DNA from: Spirobacillus cienkowskii
GTDB lineage: Bacteria; Bdellovibrionota_B; Oligoflexia; Silvanigrellales; Silvanigrellaceae
Length of the DNA: 64,000 nt
Direction: 5' to 3'
Assembly: GCF_037081835.1 (NCBI RefSeq)
Contig: NZ_CP146516.1
Span: forward strand, 767,501 to 831,500
The notes under the pieces were generated by a model, which worked only from the letters and a program-made list of their open reading frames with translations, was not told where the DNA came from and did not search any database. Both the position numbers and the translations under genes were made by a program. Below are positions 16,823-25,834 of this stretch, piece after piece. Within the stretch, counting starts at the first letter, position 1. Each line of letters begins with the position of its first letter.

Positions 16823-18496
16823 ATGTCTAAAAATTTTCCTTGTTTTTTAACTACAAACCAGTCATTAAAAGATGTTACTTACTATAAAATGGGCGGTATA
16901 GCAGAATATTTTGCAACCCCCAAAAATATTAGTGAACTGCAAGAACTCCTTTTTTGGTGTGTTACCAATAAAAAACCATGCGCCGTTTTAGGAGCTGGGA
17001 GCAATTCGGTATATGCAGATGGTGTATTTAAAGGTGTTGTTATTTCTCTTGCAAAAATGATTGGTTGGTTTTGGGAAACAGACTCTGTGTTGTTTGTCGA
17101 GGCGGGAGTCACAAATACAGAAATTGCTGAAATTTGCTTAGCTGCAAATCGCGGTGGAGCGACTTGGATGTATCGAATGCCAGGACAATTAGGCGCATCA
17201 ATTCGAATGAATGCCCGTTGTTATGGTGGCGAAATGTCACAAATAGTTCAATCTGTTATCACATTAAATATGGATGGACAGTTAAAAACTTATACTGCTC
17301 AAGAAGTTTTTCAAGGTTATAAAAGTACAAGATTAATGCAATCTCCAGAAATTGTAATTGGTGCAAGATTATTTTTGCCAAATCTTATTTCTCCAGCAGT
17401 TTTGTTTGATGAAATGAGTTTATTTGAGGCAGATAGACATAAAAAGAAACATTTTTATTTACCGAGTTGCGGTTCTACTTTTAAAAATAATTACACTGCA
17501 GGAAAACCGAGTGGACAATTATTTGATTCTTTAGGCTTAAAAGGTAGACGTGTTGGTCATGCAGAGGTGAGTCAATTTCATGCAAACTTTGTTTGGAATA
17601 CAGGAGACGCTTCAACGGTTGATATGTTAACGCTTGCTGCCGAAATGCGTGAAAGTGCCAAAAGTCATTTATCTGTTGATTTAGAGTTAGAAGTTCAGCC
17701 AGTAGGGATATTTTCTTGTGAATTATTTGAAAAATGTGGAATGAAGCAACTAGGACCTCATTATAGTTTTAATCAAAGTAACAAATGGGTTGGTTTATTG
17801 TATCATCCACAAAATCAAAAATTGACCCCAAATTTTCCTTGTTTGTTATATGAAGGACTTTTTTTAGAGTACTTACAAACTCCATTTATGGGCTGTGCAA
17901 CTGTTGGTGTGCAATTTTTGCAAATTGATTCTTTGGAAAACGCAAAAAAGAATCCTTTAAATCCTTTTTTGCGTTGGATAACTTATTCAACCGAAACTCC
18001 AGAGAAGATTTTTTTTCTTAGAAAAAATTATGAATCTAAAATAAATGATAATATTTTTACTGATGAACTGTGGAATTTTAGTGTCAGTGAAATATTTTTA
18101 GCAAATTATAAAAACCCAGAAAATAATTATTTAGAATTTGAAATGACTCCATATGGTGAATGGGTAGCCATAGAGTTTGATGGTATTCGAAAACGGACTG
18201 GACGCAATAAAACTTTATCAATTGATCTTTGGAAAAATGTAAAAATTAATAATTTATGCACAAGTTTTTATAATAATAATGAAGTAAGGTTTGTTTTTGG
18301 TATGAGTTTTAATTACAATCAAATTAAAACTATTATAGATGAAGAAAGTAAATTTATTTACATCCAGTGTGCTTTGAGTTTGGGTAACAATAGATATTAT
18401 TTGTCACCTTACTGGAAATATTTTGCAAAAAATAAAATTAATCAGAAGATTGATTTTCATCAGCCAAAAAAATTCTGGAAATTAAAGTTATTTTAA
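16823..18496 (+). CDS. murB: UDP-N-acetylenolpyruvoylglucosamine reductase (MurB) with an extra C-terminal domain
   Basis: 557 residues; ordinary MurB has 300-340. Residues 1-294 are MurB: YKMGGIAEYF, FAD-binding GAGSNSVYAD (57-66), RMPGQLGASIRMNARCYGGE (118-137), the Ser proton donor in CGSTFKNN (218), and the terminal Glu in LELEVQPVG (290). The usual YRxS arginine position reads YKSTR, a Lys. Residues 295-557 are additional; the part from about 430 (LEFEMTPYGEWVAIEFDGI then RKRTGRNK) resembles carbohydrate-binding family 9-like domains. MurB reduces UDP-GlcNAc-enolpyruvate to UDP-MurNAc in peptidoglycan synthesis. The tail is not expected for a cytosolic MurB; see findings. Ribosome site AGGAAA. 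Confidence 0.88.
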   Translation: MSKNFPCFLTTNQSLKDVTYYKMGGIAEYFATPKNISELQELLFWCVTNKKPCAVLGAGSNSVYADGVFKGVVISLAKMIGWFWETDSVLFVEAGVTNTEIAEICLAANRGGATWMYRMPGQLGASIRMNARCYGGEMSQIVQSVITLNMDGQLKTYTAQEVFQGYKSTRLMQSPEIVIGARLFLPNLISPAVLFDEMSLFEADRHKKKHFYLPSCGSTFKNNYTAGKPSGQLFDSLGLKGRRVGHAEVSQFHANFVWNTGDASTVDMLTLAAEMRESAKSHLSVDLELEVQPVGIFSCELFEKCGMKQLGPHYSFNQSNKWVGLLYHPQNQKLTPNFPCLLYEGLFLEYLQTPFMGCATVGVQFLQIDSLENAKKNPLNPFLRWITYSTETPEKIFFLRKNYESKINDNIFTDELWNFSVSEIFLANYKNPENNYLEFEMTPYGEWVAIEFDGIRKRTGRNKTLSIDLWKNVKINNLCTSFYNNNEVRFVFGMSFNYNQIKTIIDEESKFIYIQCALSLGNNRYYLSPYWKYFAKNKINQKIDFHQPKKFWKLKLF

Positions 18497-18673
18497 TTTG
18501 TTAAATAATTAACGTAATTTTTTATAAAATATATTTGACATTTCTTTTTAATTGCGTAATTAATATTTTGTTATATTTATTTTTTACCATTTTTTTCTTG
18601 TTTATTCACAAAAATTTTAAGTTTTATAAAAAAAATTAATTTTTACATAATTATTTTTATACTAGGAGGTAAC

Positions 18674-19114
18674 ATGTATTTAAAAGTAATCAGTTTATTT
18701 TTTGTTTCAAATTCTTTTTTTTCATTGAATTTGATGGCTCAAGAAAAAAGATATATCACTGAGACAGCTTGGGATTTTGATAAAAATGATATTGGACATT
18801 ACAGTAAAATCGACAACATGTTTAGTGAAAATACAGGGATAGTTTTGGGTTGTAATAGTTTTGAAAATTCTGATAATTTAAATATTTCTTTTGAAATAAC
18901 TTACGATAAAAAACAGCCTAGAATATATATAACTGAAAATAATATAAAAACTCAAATTATTCCAAATGAAATTAAAAATGAAAATGTTTCAAAAATCATA
19001 TTAACTAACTTAAAAAACATAGAGCTTTATTTATTTAACAATACTAATTATAGTATAAAAAATATTAGCGAAAAGGCGGTAAGAAGTAAAGATTGTGATG
19101 TAGGGTTATTTTAA
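18674..19114 (+). CDS. Secreted hypothetical protein
   Basis: 146 residues, preceded by a strong AGGAGGTAAC. The N-terminus is a signal peptide (MYLKVISLFFVSNSFFSLNL, cleavage likely after MAQ at about residue 22). The mature part has two Cys (in VLGCNSFEN and SKDCDVG) that could form a disulphide. It looks beta-rich and has no recognised family. It overlaps the end of the convergent methyltransferase by four bases. Confidence 0.6.
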   Translation: MYLKVISLFFVSNSFFSLNLMAQEKRYITETAWDFDKNDIGHYSKIDNMFSENTGIVLGCNSFENSDNLNISFEITYDKKQPRIYITENNIKTQIIPNEIKNENVSKIILTNLKNIELYLFNNTNYSIKNISEKAVRSKDCDVGLF

Positions 19115-19896
19115 CGTTTGTGATTTCTCCAGTACTCTGCAAGGATAACGCTTGTTGCGCATGCTATGTTTAAACTTTCAACATGTCCTGTGCTCGGTAT
19201 TTTTAGGGTTTTATCTCCAGTTTTAAATAATGCGGGACTAATACCTTGACTTTCTGATCCAAAGATAACAAGAGTTTTTGCCGGCATTTTTTCTTCAAAT
19301 AATGACTTGCCATTATGACTTGATGTTGTAATGGCCGTATATCCTTTTGCCTTAAAATCTAAAACAGATTTTTCTAAGTTTTCAGTTGCAATAAGTTTAA
19401 TAAATTCTGCTCCACCCTCTGCAATTCGAAAAGCAGCTCCTGATAATGCAGGATCAGTATGAGATACAAGTATGGCTTGTGCACCAAAACTTGCACACAC
19501 TCGGATAATTGCACCTAAATTATGAGGATTTTGTACATTTTCTAGTGCAACAACACAATCGGCTTTGTTTTGTTGTGTTTGTGATAAATAATCTGCAACA
19601 TTGGCTACGGGTTGTTTTTTAATTAAAAAACAAACACCTTCGTGATGATTTGATTCTGATACTTTTTCCATTTCTTGGGAATTTAGAACTCTGTAGGCTA
19701 ATTTTTTTTCGGCACAAAATTTAAGTATCTTATTAAAATCTTTAATATTTTCTTCTGTAACGTACACGCGTATAATGTCTTGCGGCCTTTTTAAAAAGAC
19801 TGCTTTGCAAGCATGAACCCCACAAATTTTCATTTCAATTTTTTTGCGAGGTTTTGGAATCTTTCTATTTGCCCCATGCTTTTCTTCTTTTTTCAA
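19111..19896 (-). CDS. SpoU/TrmH-family RNA 2'-O-ribose methyltransferase
   Basis: 261 residues from a TTG at 19896 with CTAGGAGAG upstream. N-terminal substrate-binding part (KICGVHACKAVFLKRPQDII), then the knotted SPOUT domain with its three motifs: ENVQNPHNLGAIIRVCASFG, LVIFGSESQGIS and KIPSTGHVESLNIACATSVI. It methylates the 2'-OH of a nucleotide in tRNA or 23S rRNA with S-adenosylmethionine; the domain order is like RlmB/TrmH-type enzymes, but the target base cannot be told from sequence. Confidence 0.9.
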   Translation of the reverse strand: MKKEEKHGANRKIPKPRKKIEMKICGVHACKAVFLKRPQDIIRVYVTEENIKDFNKILKFCAEKKLAYRVLNSQEMEKVSESNHHEGVCFLIKKQPVANVADYLSQTQQNKADCVVALENVQNPHNLGAIIRVCASFGAQAILVSHTDPALSGAAFRIAEGGAEFIKLIATENLEKSVLDFKAKGYTAITTSSHNGKSLFEEKMPAKTLVIFGSESQGISPALFKTGDKTLKIPSTGHVESLNIACATSVILAEYWRNHKR

Positions 19897-20294
19897 CTTA
19901 CTCTCCTAGATGAAATCCGTATTATGTAAGACGACCTCTGTATATTTGCTTTTACGCTTAAATGCAAAGTATTTTCCTTGCTTCTTGGTAAAGCAGATTT
20001 TTTACCTAATTGATTATGATATGTATTTTTAGGGTTTTTAAAAAAAATGATAAATAATAATTAATTATGCTTAAAAATTTTTAATGCCATAAAAAATGGC
20101 ATACTATTGAAGTCTAGATTTTAACGGCATAAGTCGTTTGTTGCTGGTCAAGTTATCCACTTTCAATGTGGATAACTTATTTAAAATTTATGGTGCCCTC
20201 ATTTTTGCTTTAAATAATAGAAAATTGGCCCAATAAAGATCAATTGACAATTAAAGCATCTCAGGAGAAGGATTGAATTGAGGAGGAGAGAGTT
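19897..20294. other. Intergenic region with two hairpins
   Basis: 398 bases with no gene. It contains a small stem at about 20084-20101 (TGCCAT-loop-ATGGCA) and the perfect DnaA-box hairpin listed separately. The strong GAGGAGGAGAGAG ribosome site of the next gene lies at its right end. Confidence 0.5.
20150..20178. promoter_or_regulatory. Perfect 11-bp inverted repeat made of two facing DnaA-box-like sequences
   Basis: AAGTTATCCAC, seven bases, GTGGATAACTT. The right arm read on the minus strand (20175-20167) is TTATCCACA, the consensus DnaA box; the left arm is TTATCCACT on the plus strand, one base off. No T-run follows, so it is not a typical terminator. It lies 117 bases upstream of the DUF2058-family gene. 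Confidence 0.5.
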
Positions 20295-20822
20295 ATGAGT
20301 TTGAGGGATCAACTTATGAAAGTGGGTCTTGTTTCTAAGAAGCAAGCGCAAAAAGCAGAAGCGACTGGGCGCAAACAAAATCATGATTCCAAAAAAAATA
20401 AGGAACTTGCTAATTCCCTTGATGCTGCAAAACAGGCTGAGCTCGAAAAAATTGAAAACGAAAAAAATACACGTAAAGAGCTTGATAAAGAACTCAACAA
20501 ACAGCGAGATCTTCTTGTGCAACAGCGAGAACAGTTTTATCGAGCAAGACAAATTTTAAATAGCAATTGTTTGAATGACAAAAATGCTGAAGAGAATTAC
20601 TTTTTTGAAGAAAATAAAAAAATTCGTAAAGTACTTGTTACTCCATGGCAACGAGAAATGCTTGCAAGGGGTAAGCTTGGTATTGGGAGACCTCAAGATG
20701 ATATTGATGAGTATTATATTATTCCTTTAAGTGTGGCGAAAATTATTCAGGATATTGCACCGCAAAGACTATTGATGCTGCATTCTGAGCTTGATGACTT
20801 AGAAGAAGTTGATGGATTGTAA
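20295..20822 (+). CDS. DUF2058 (YaiL-like) family protein
   Basis: 175 residues, highly charged. N-terminus SLRDQLMKVGLVSKKQAQKA is the hallmark of this family, followed by a Lys/Glu-rich coiled coil (about residues 25-85) and a C-terminal globular part (LVTPWQREMLARGKLGIGR). Family members are annotated as nucleoprotein/polynucleotide-associated proteins, but the function is not established. Excellent ribosome site (GAGGAGGAGAGAG). It may be followed in the same transcription unit by the DsbA-like gene. Confidence 0.82.
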   Translation: MSLRDQLMKVGLVSKKQAQKAEATGRKQNHDSKKNKELANSLDAAKQAELEKIENEKNTRKELDKELNKQRDLLVQQREQFYRARQILNSNCLNDKNAEENYFFEENKKIRKVLVTPWQREMLARGKLGIGRPQDDIDEYYIIPLSVAKIIQDIAPQRLLMLHSELDDLEEVDGL

Positions 20823-20896
20823 GTTTTTTGTGTTATGTGTTTATTATCAATTATTTAGGATATAATTCACTTTTAAATAAATGGAGCAGACAAATT

Positions 20897-22018
20897 ATGC
20901 AATTCGATAACAGTTCCACTCCGGGATTAAAAAAGATTTTAGGTTTTTTTGTTGGAGGTCTTTTATTAGGAATCATAGGCACTGCTGGAGTCATGATTGC
21001 AAAGAACAATAAAAAAGCACTTGACGTTGTTGGAAATACGGTGAAGCCTGTTATTACAGTTGATGGAAAAACCTGGAGCACAGACTCACTTCCGGGGGAT
21101 TCTATGATGGATTATTATACTCTCCGCAGTAATATATACAATGCCGAAAAGAATTTTATGTCTCAAACTGCAGCTCGTATTGCTCTTGCTAACGATGCCG
21201 GCAAGCCTGTGTCTCAAGAAGCGTTACCGAGACTTGATGAGCTACTCCCCTCATTGTCAATCACCGATGAAGAGGCGAAAAGATACTACGATGAGGTTGT
21301 TGCGCGTATGGGTAGCGCCGTTTTAGGTGGGCAATCATTCGACGCTATAAAGACACAACTTAAGATGCAAATGGCGCAACAAAAAACCGCAGATCTTGTT
21401 ATGAAAAAAATTCATGATTTTGAAGCTGGAGGGCGTATTAAGGTTTTGCTAAATCCTCCTCAATCACCACCAGTAAAGTTAGATGTTCAAGATTATCCAG
21501 CAAGAGGTAATAAAAACGCAGACACCGTATTGGTTGAAGTTGCTGATTATATGTGTGCGCACTGTCGTGAGGCAGAAACAGTTCTCGAAAATATTTATCA
21601 AGAGTTTTCTTCTAAAGTTAAGTTTGTCAGTGTTTCTTATCCACTATCTGTCAATGGTTTGAGTGGGGCATTAACAAGAGGGGCATTTTGTGCTTCGCAA
21701 CAGGGAGAAAAGCAGTTTTGGGATTATAACTCGTTAGCATTTCAAGTTCCATATTCAAAAATGGAAGCCAGTGGTCAGGATCCCAGCAAAGCGTTCCATG
21801 ATGTTGCAATTGAAACGGCAAAGATGGCAAAATTAGATGAAGCAAAGTTTGCAACGTGCTTGAATTCAGCAGAAGCAATTGAGCATATTAAAAAAGTTCA
21901 AAATCAGTTCAATTCTGCAACAGGGTTTAAAGGGACTCCAACTTTTTATTTAAATGGCCGATTGATACAGGTTAGTCCAAGTCAGTTGGAGGCAACTCTT
22001 AAAACTGCATTAAAATAG
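20897..22018 (+). CDS. Membrane-anchored DsbA-like thiol-disulphide oxidoreductase
   Basis: 373 residues from ATG 20897 (TGGAGC upstream); the frame opens at 20828 without support. One N-terminal membrane anchor (FFVGGLLLGIIGTAGVMIA, 17-35), a helical region with parvulin-associated-like spacing (60-180), and a C-terminal thioredoxin-fold domain with redox motif CAHC (220-223, in VADYMCAHCREAE) and the cis-Pro region GFKGTPTFYLNGR. It probably oxidises or isomerises disulphides in periplasmic proteins, and it is followed by a c-type cytochrome whose maturation also needs thiol handling. Confidence 0.88.
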   Translation: MQFDNSSTPGLKKILGFFVGGLLLGIIGTAGVMIAKNNKKALDVVGNTVKPVITVDGKTWSTDSLPGDSMMDYYTLRSNIYNAEKNFMSQTAARIALANDAGKPVSQEALPRLDELLPSLSITDEEAKRYYDEVVARMGSAVLGGQSFDAIKTQLKMQMAQQKTADLVMKKIHDFEAGGRIKVLLNPPQSPPVKLDVQDYPARGNKNADTVLVEVADYMCAHCREAETVLENIYQEFSSKVKFVSVSYPLSVNGLSGALTRGAFCASQQGEKQFWDYNSLAFQVPYSKMEASGQDPSKAFHDVAIETAKMAKLDEAKFATCLNSAEAIEHIKKVQNQFNSATGFKGTPTFYLNGRLIQVSPSQLEATLKTALK

Positions 22019-22067
22019 ATTGAGTTCGTGATTTTTGGTTAGTGGCTTTATTTTGGAGGATTGTTGT

Positions 22068-22580
22068 GTGAAAGCTCCTGCTCGTGTGCTTATTGTGTCT
22101 ATTATTGTGTCATTAGTTGTTGTATTTATTGTGCTTTATCGGTATGATTTGTTGCCAAAAAAATCGCAAGATGCGGGTGAGACCGCTCAACAAACTTCTG
22201 CACCAGCTGCAAATTCAGCAGACAAGCCTTCTGAGTCAGAAAATAAAGAGGCAAAGAAGGAAACGGCTGCAACAGGTTTGCCAAGTGCCGCTCAACTAGA
22301 GAATGGCAAAAAATTGTATGAGACTGCGACATGCATTTTGTGTCATGGAGCGACTGGCAAAGCAGATACTCCTACTGCACAAGCTTTAAAGGCAACAAAT
22401 CTTGTTGAAGGCAAATTTAAGAATAATAAAGATAATCTTCAGTCTGTTGAATATATTCTTAAAGTTATTACAGAAGGTGTTCCTGGTACCGGAATGGCAA
22501 GTTTTAAAGCTCAGGTTCCTAATGAAAGTGACAGACGTGATATTGCTGAATACGTCCATTCATTAGCAGAAAAAAAATAG
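22068..22580 (+). CDS. Membrane-anchored mono-haem cytochrome c
   Basis: 170 residues starting at GTG 22068, eight bases after GGAGG; a longer frame from 22035 would include that site. One membrane anchor (about 5-24), an Ala/Lys/Glu-rich flexible linker (30-75), then a class I cytochrome c domain with haem site CILCH (89-93) and the Met ligand in GTGMASF (Met143). A small periplasmic electron carrier. It is 49 bases downstream of the DsbA-like gene and probably cotranscribed. Confidence 0.9.
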   Translation: MKAPARVLIVSIIVSLVVVFIVLYRYDLLPKKSQDAGETAQQTSAPAANSADKPSESENKEAKKETAATGLPSAAQLENGKKLYETATCILCHGATGKADTPTAQALKATNLVEGKFKNNKDNLQSVEYILKVITEGVPGTGMASFKAQVPNESDRRDIAEYVHSLAEKK

Positions 22581-22586
22581 ACCATT

Positions 22587-23312
22587 TTAAGTATCGCTCA
22601 CTTTAGGGATAATTTCGATGCAATTGAGCTTTGTCAAAAGCTCAATTGCATCTTTTCTTGTAGAGTCATCAAAATATTTAAAACTCATACCTGCATAATA
22701 ATTGTTTGAAGAGTTCATACAATTATTCCAGTTGATCTCGCCAATGCCTGAAATTTTAATATAACTTGAAAAAATGATTTCAAAACCAATTAAACTGCCG
22801 ACTTCATAAACAGTATTTTCAGTAGGAATCAATGCTCCGCCTCTGCCAACGGCAAACCTATTTTTTGAATTTTCATTTTGATTAAATTTAAAATTAATTG
22901 TGGGTTTTGTTTTGGGCATTAATGCATAACGTTCTGGCAATGGCATGGCTAACCAATTTAGTAAACCAAATAGTTCTGGAATATCAAAAGGTTTTTCTAC
23001 AATGCCTTCAGCACCTAACGCAAAAAGTTCTTCAATTGTAATATCAGAATAAGCAGTAATAAACACAAATTGAGGTGATTTTATATTGATAGCTTTTGTC
23101 TTTTTTAAAAATTCGATGCCATTGCCTCCTGGCATGCGAATATCAGAAATTACCAGATCAATATTTTCCTTTTTAATGAAATTAAGTGCTTCTTGCCCAT
23201 TTTTTGCTTCAAATACTGTTGTTTGATAATTTTTTAATTCGAGGGCAAGCATTTCTCTTAAATCTACTTCATCGTCAACAATAAGGACTTGTTTGTTTTT
23301 AAGAAAAATCAT
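22587..23312 (-). CDS. Response regulator with C-terminal PilZ-like domain
   Basis: 241 residues. Receiver domain 1-120: VLIVDDEVDLREML, phospho-acceptor in LVISDIRMPGGNG, and Lys in IVEKPF. The C-terminal part (about 150-241) has the features of a PilZ domain with an RxxxR-like start (NRFAVGRGG) and ISGIGEINWNN then AGMSFKYFD. PilZ domains bind cyclic di-GMP; the first Arg cluster is not a perfect RxxxR, so binding is uncertain. Divergent from the intact cheR 157 bases away. Ribosome site GAGG. Confidence 0.8.
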   Translation of the reverse strand: MIFLKNKQVLIVDDEVDLREMLALELKNYQTTVFEAKNGQEALNFIKKENIDLVISDIRMPGGNGIEFLKKTKAINIKSPQFVFITAYSDITIEELFALGAEGIVEKPFDIPELFGLLNWLAMPLPERYALMPKTKPTINFKFNQNENSKNRFAVGRGGALIPTENTVYEVGSLIGFEIIFSSYIKISGIGEINWNNCMNSSNNYYAGMSFKYFDDSTRKDAIELLTKLNCIEIIPKVSDT

Positions 23313-23469
23313 AATATTGCCTCAAATAAATAAAAAATAAACTTTTGATTTTATTATAAACTAAATTTAAATTGTATTGTGTTAGAATTCCGACAGGAAT
23401 AAATATTTTTTAAATGAAACTCCGATAAGCTAATATGTTTTAATTCAATTTTTTAGAGGTTATTGAGTT

Positions 23470-24342
23470 GTGTCAAACAATGAACCAAAAATAACAGTAA
23501 CTCATGAACAACTTATGTCTGATAAAGAAGGATATGAGCGTTTATCAAAAATTCTTTTTGAAAAAACTGGAATTTACATGGATCCAAGTGAAAAGAGTAT
23601 TTCGTTAATGTCAAATAGATTGCATAAAGTGTTAAAAAAACATTTTTGCAATTCATATACAGAATTTATTCAAAAATTAGATTCTGGAAATAGTTTAATT
23701 TTAAATGAATTTTTAGAAGTTTTAACTACAAATACTACTAATTTTTTTAGAGAAAATGAGCATTTTATTTATTTAAGAAAAAATTTTCAAAAAATAATTG
23801 ATTATTTGATAAAAGAAAAAAGAAATGAAATTAGGGTTTGGTGTGCTGCATCAAGTACCGGAGAAGAACCTTATACTATTTTAATGACAATTTTAGAGAG
23901 TTTAGCTTTTAATCCTAAGTTTACAGTAAAAATTAATGCTACAGATCTCAATACTCAAGTTTTAGACAAAGCCAAAGAGGGAATCTATAAATTAGAACTA
24001 ACAGAAAACATTCCGCAAGAATTAGTGTCTAAGTACTTTGAAAAAAATCAAAATACAACAACTGAAACAATTCAGATTAAAGAAAAATTTAAAAAAATGG
24101 TCGAATTTTCAAAGCTAAATTTGATGAGCGATTTTTATAGTTTTCCATATAAATTTGATATAATTTTTTGTAGAAATGTGCTTATTTATTTTCCACAGCC
24201 TATTGTAGAATCCACTGTTTTAAAATTATCGCAATGTTTACATAAAGAAGGATATTTATTTATAGGTCATACAGAATCAATGATTGGAAATAAAGATAAA
24301 CTTAAATCAGTTCATCCAGCAATTTTTCAGTTAATTGTTTAA
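23470..24342 (+). CDS. cheR: Chemotaxis protein methyltransferase CheR
   Basis: 290 residues, starting at GTG 23470 after AGAGG. N-terminal helical domain (KILFEKTGIYMDPS) and the methyltransferase domain: TTNTTNFFRENEHF, RVWCAASSTGEEPYTI (S-adenosylmethionine binding), INATDLNTQVLDKAKEGIY, FDIIFCRNVLIYF and LFIGHTESM near the end. It methylates glutamates of chemoreceptors. Unlike the broken copy at 3819 this one is intact, but it stands alone between two PilZ-domain genes with no other che gene adjacent. It is convergent with the next gene, three bases apart. Confidence 0.92.
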   Translation: MSNNEPKITVTHEQLMSDKEGYERLSKILFEKTGIYMDPSEKSISLMSNRLHKVLKKHFCNSYTEFIQKLDSGNSLILNEFLEVLTTNTTNFFRENEHFIYLRKNFQKIIDYLIKEKRNEIRVWCAASSTGEEPYTILMTILESLAFNPKFTVKINATDLNTQVLDKAKEGIYKLELTENIPQELVSKYFEKNQNTTTETIQIKEKFKKMVEFSKLNLMSDFYSFPYKFDIIFCRNVLIYFPQPIVESTVLKLSQCLHKEGYLFIGHTESMIGNKDKLKSVHPAIFQLIV

Positions 24343-24345
24343 ATA

Positions 24346-25710
24346 TTAGTTTTTTATTAAACCAAGATGTTTAAAAATTTTATAGTAAACTTTATTCCAA
24401 ATAAATTTATCAATAATGATTTCTCCAGAAATAATTCCTTTAACATCTAACATTAAAATAGTTTCTAATTTTTTTTCATCTCTGATATTTTCATTCCAAG
24501 AAAGTTGCAGTGGTTGAAAACCAACTTTTGTAAATAAAGATTTTAAACTTTCGGGAACGCTTGTTAAAATATGAGTATGGTTAGACTGAATTACAATTCT
24601 AACAATTTGTCTAATCATGTTAATAAATATATCACTTTCGCGAAAATCTTTTTCCCAAGAAAACTTTGAAATTTCTACAAAATTTTTACTCCAGATTGAT
24701 TCAGGAATAGTATCAATATAATTATTAAGTTCACATTTTTTCTTATTCTTATTATTAAAAATAATTCTAATACAAGCAACAGGTCGTTTACCTACTTTAC
24801 AAACAAGTTGTCTAGCAAAAGTATCAAATTCATCTTTGTATGAATTTAGTGAATTATTATTGTCAGAAGAATTTGGAGTTTTTTGAAAAAGACTATTTTG
24901 ACGTAGTAATAAAACTTTTTCGATTTCGTTTGCTTCTATTGCGTAAAAATAAGATAAACTATTTTCAATGATTTCTACAGGAAAATTATCATCTCTCAGT
25001 TCTTTTGGAGTGACTTCAACTCCACAAAATAAAATATATTCAACCATGATTTGAAGAAATCGAGTATTAACACTTTCAAATTGAACCTCAACATGGTATC
25101 TTGTGTTTTCATTTGATTTACTAGAAATCTCAATTTTTAAAATTTTAACATCAATTAAAAATTCTTCGCTTGTAGGAATTGTTATTTTAATTTGGGTTTT
25201 TAAATTTGGAAATAATGTCTTATTTCTTGCAGAAGTAATCAAGGTCATTCCATTCGCATGAAAATTTTTTATTTTAAATAATATTTTTTCTTGGAAAAAA
25301 AATGGATCTTCGCACCAGCAGTGTGAACCAAAAATATCAGGAATTTCGTATATCTTTTTTTTCTCTGGAGGTGTTTGAGACGAATTTTCGTTACCACTAA
25401 TAAATTCTACTCCGTAACGAAGATAATTGACTTCATCAATGACTTTTTCAAGAATATACACAACCCTTCCATAGACAAAACTTGTTTGATTATCCTTTGT
25501 GATATAAAAAATTTTTATACTATCTGCTTTTTTGGGATAAGTAGCAAGCTGTTGGTTAATAATTAAAATATTAACTCCCCAAGGAGATAGATCTGTAATT
25601 TCGCCATGAAAAGAACGTTTTTCTTCAATGTCTTTTACTTTTACTTTAATTCCTTCGCCTGGAAACACAACTCTACGCGTGTCTCGCCTATTTTCAGTAC
25701 CGGTGCTCAT
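24346..25710 (-). CDS. PilZ-domain protein with a C-terminal acyltransferase-like (FeeM/GNAT) domain
   Basis: 454 residues. Residues about 7-110 are a PilZ domain starting with the c-di-GMP motif (NRRDTRRVVFPGEG, later GEITDLSPWGVNI). A second PilZ-like unit lies at about 140-235 (NFHANGMTLITSARN). Residues about 245-430 look like the autoinducer-synthase/FeeM branch of the GNAT fold: an LRQxxL start, YKDEFDTFARQLVCKVGKRP, VACIRIIF, FVEISKFSWEKDFR, and a closing FTKVGFQPL. Such domains move acyl chains to amines. A c-di-GMP-controlled acyltransferase is the natural reading, but it is inference. The ribosome site is weak. Confidence 0.65.
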   Translation of the reverse strand: MSTGTENRRDTRRVVFPGEGIKVKVKDIEEKRSFHGEITDLSPWGVNILIINQQLATYPKKADSIKIFYITKDNQTSFVYGRVVYILEKVIDEVNYLRYGVEFISGNENSSQTPPEKKKIYEIPDIFGSHCWCEDPFFFQEKILFKIKNFHANGMTLITSARNKTLFPNLKTQIKITIPTSEEFLIDVKILKIEISSKSNENTRYHVEVQFESVNTRFLQIMVEYILFCGVEVTPKELRDDNFPVEIIENSLSYFYAIEANEIEKVLLLRQNSLFQKTPNSSDNNNSLNSYKDEFDTFARQLVCKVGKRPVACIRIIFNNKNKKKCELNNYIDTIPESIWSKNFVEISKFSWEKDFRESDIFINMIRQIVRIVIQSNHTHILTSVPESLKSLFTKVGFQPLQLSWNENIRDEKKLETILMLDVKGIISGEIIIDKFIWNKVYYKIFKHLGLIKN

Positions 25711-25834
25711 AAAATGATTATTCCATCTGGTTAAAAAAGCTTAAAGAAATTCAACAATGGAAATACAGATTTTTATCGGCAAGTGAAATTATTCTAAAAA
25801 GCGCATGTCATAATTCTGGCAGAAGGGGGAAAAA

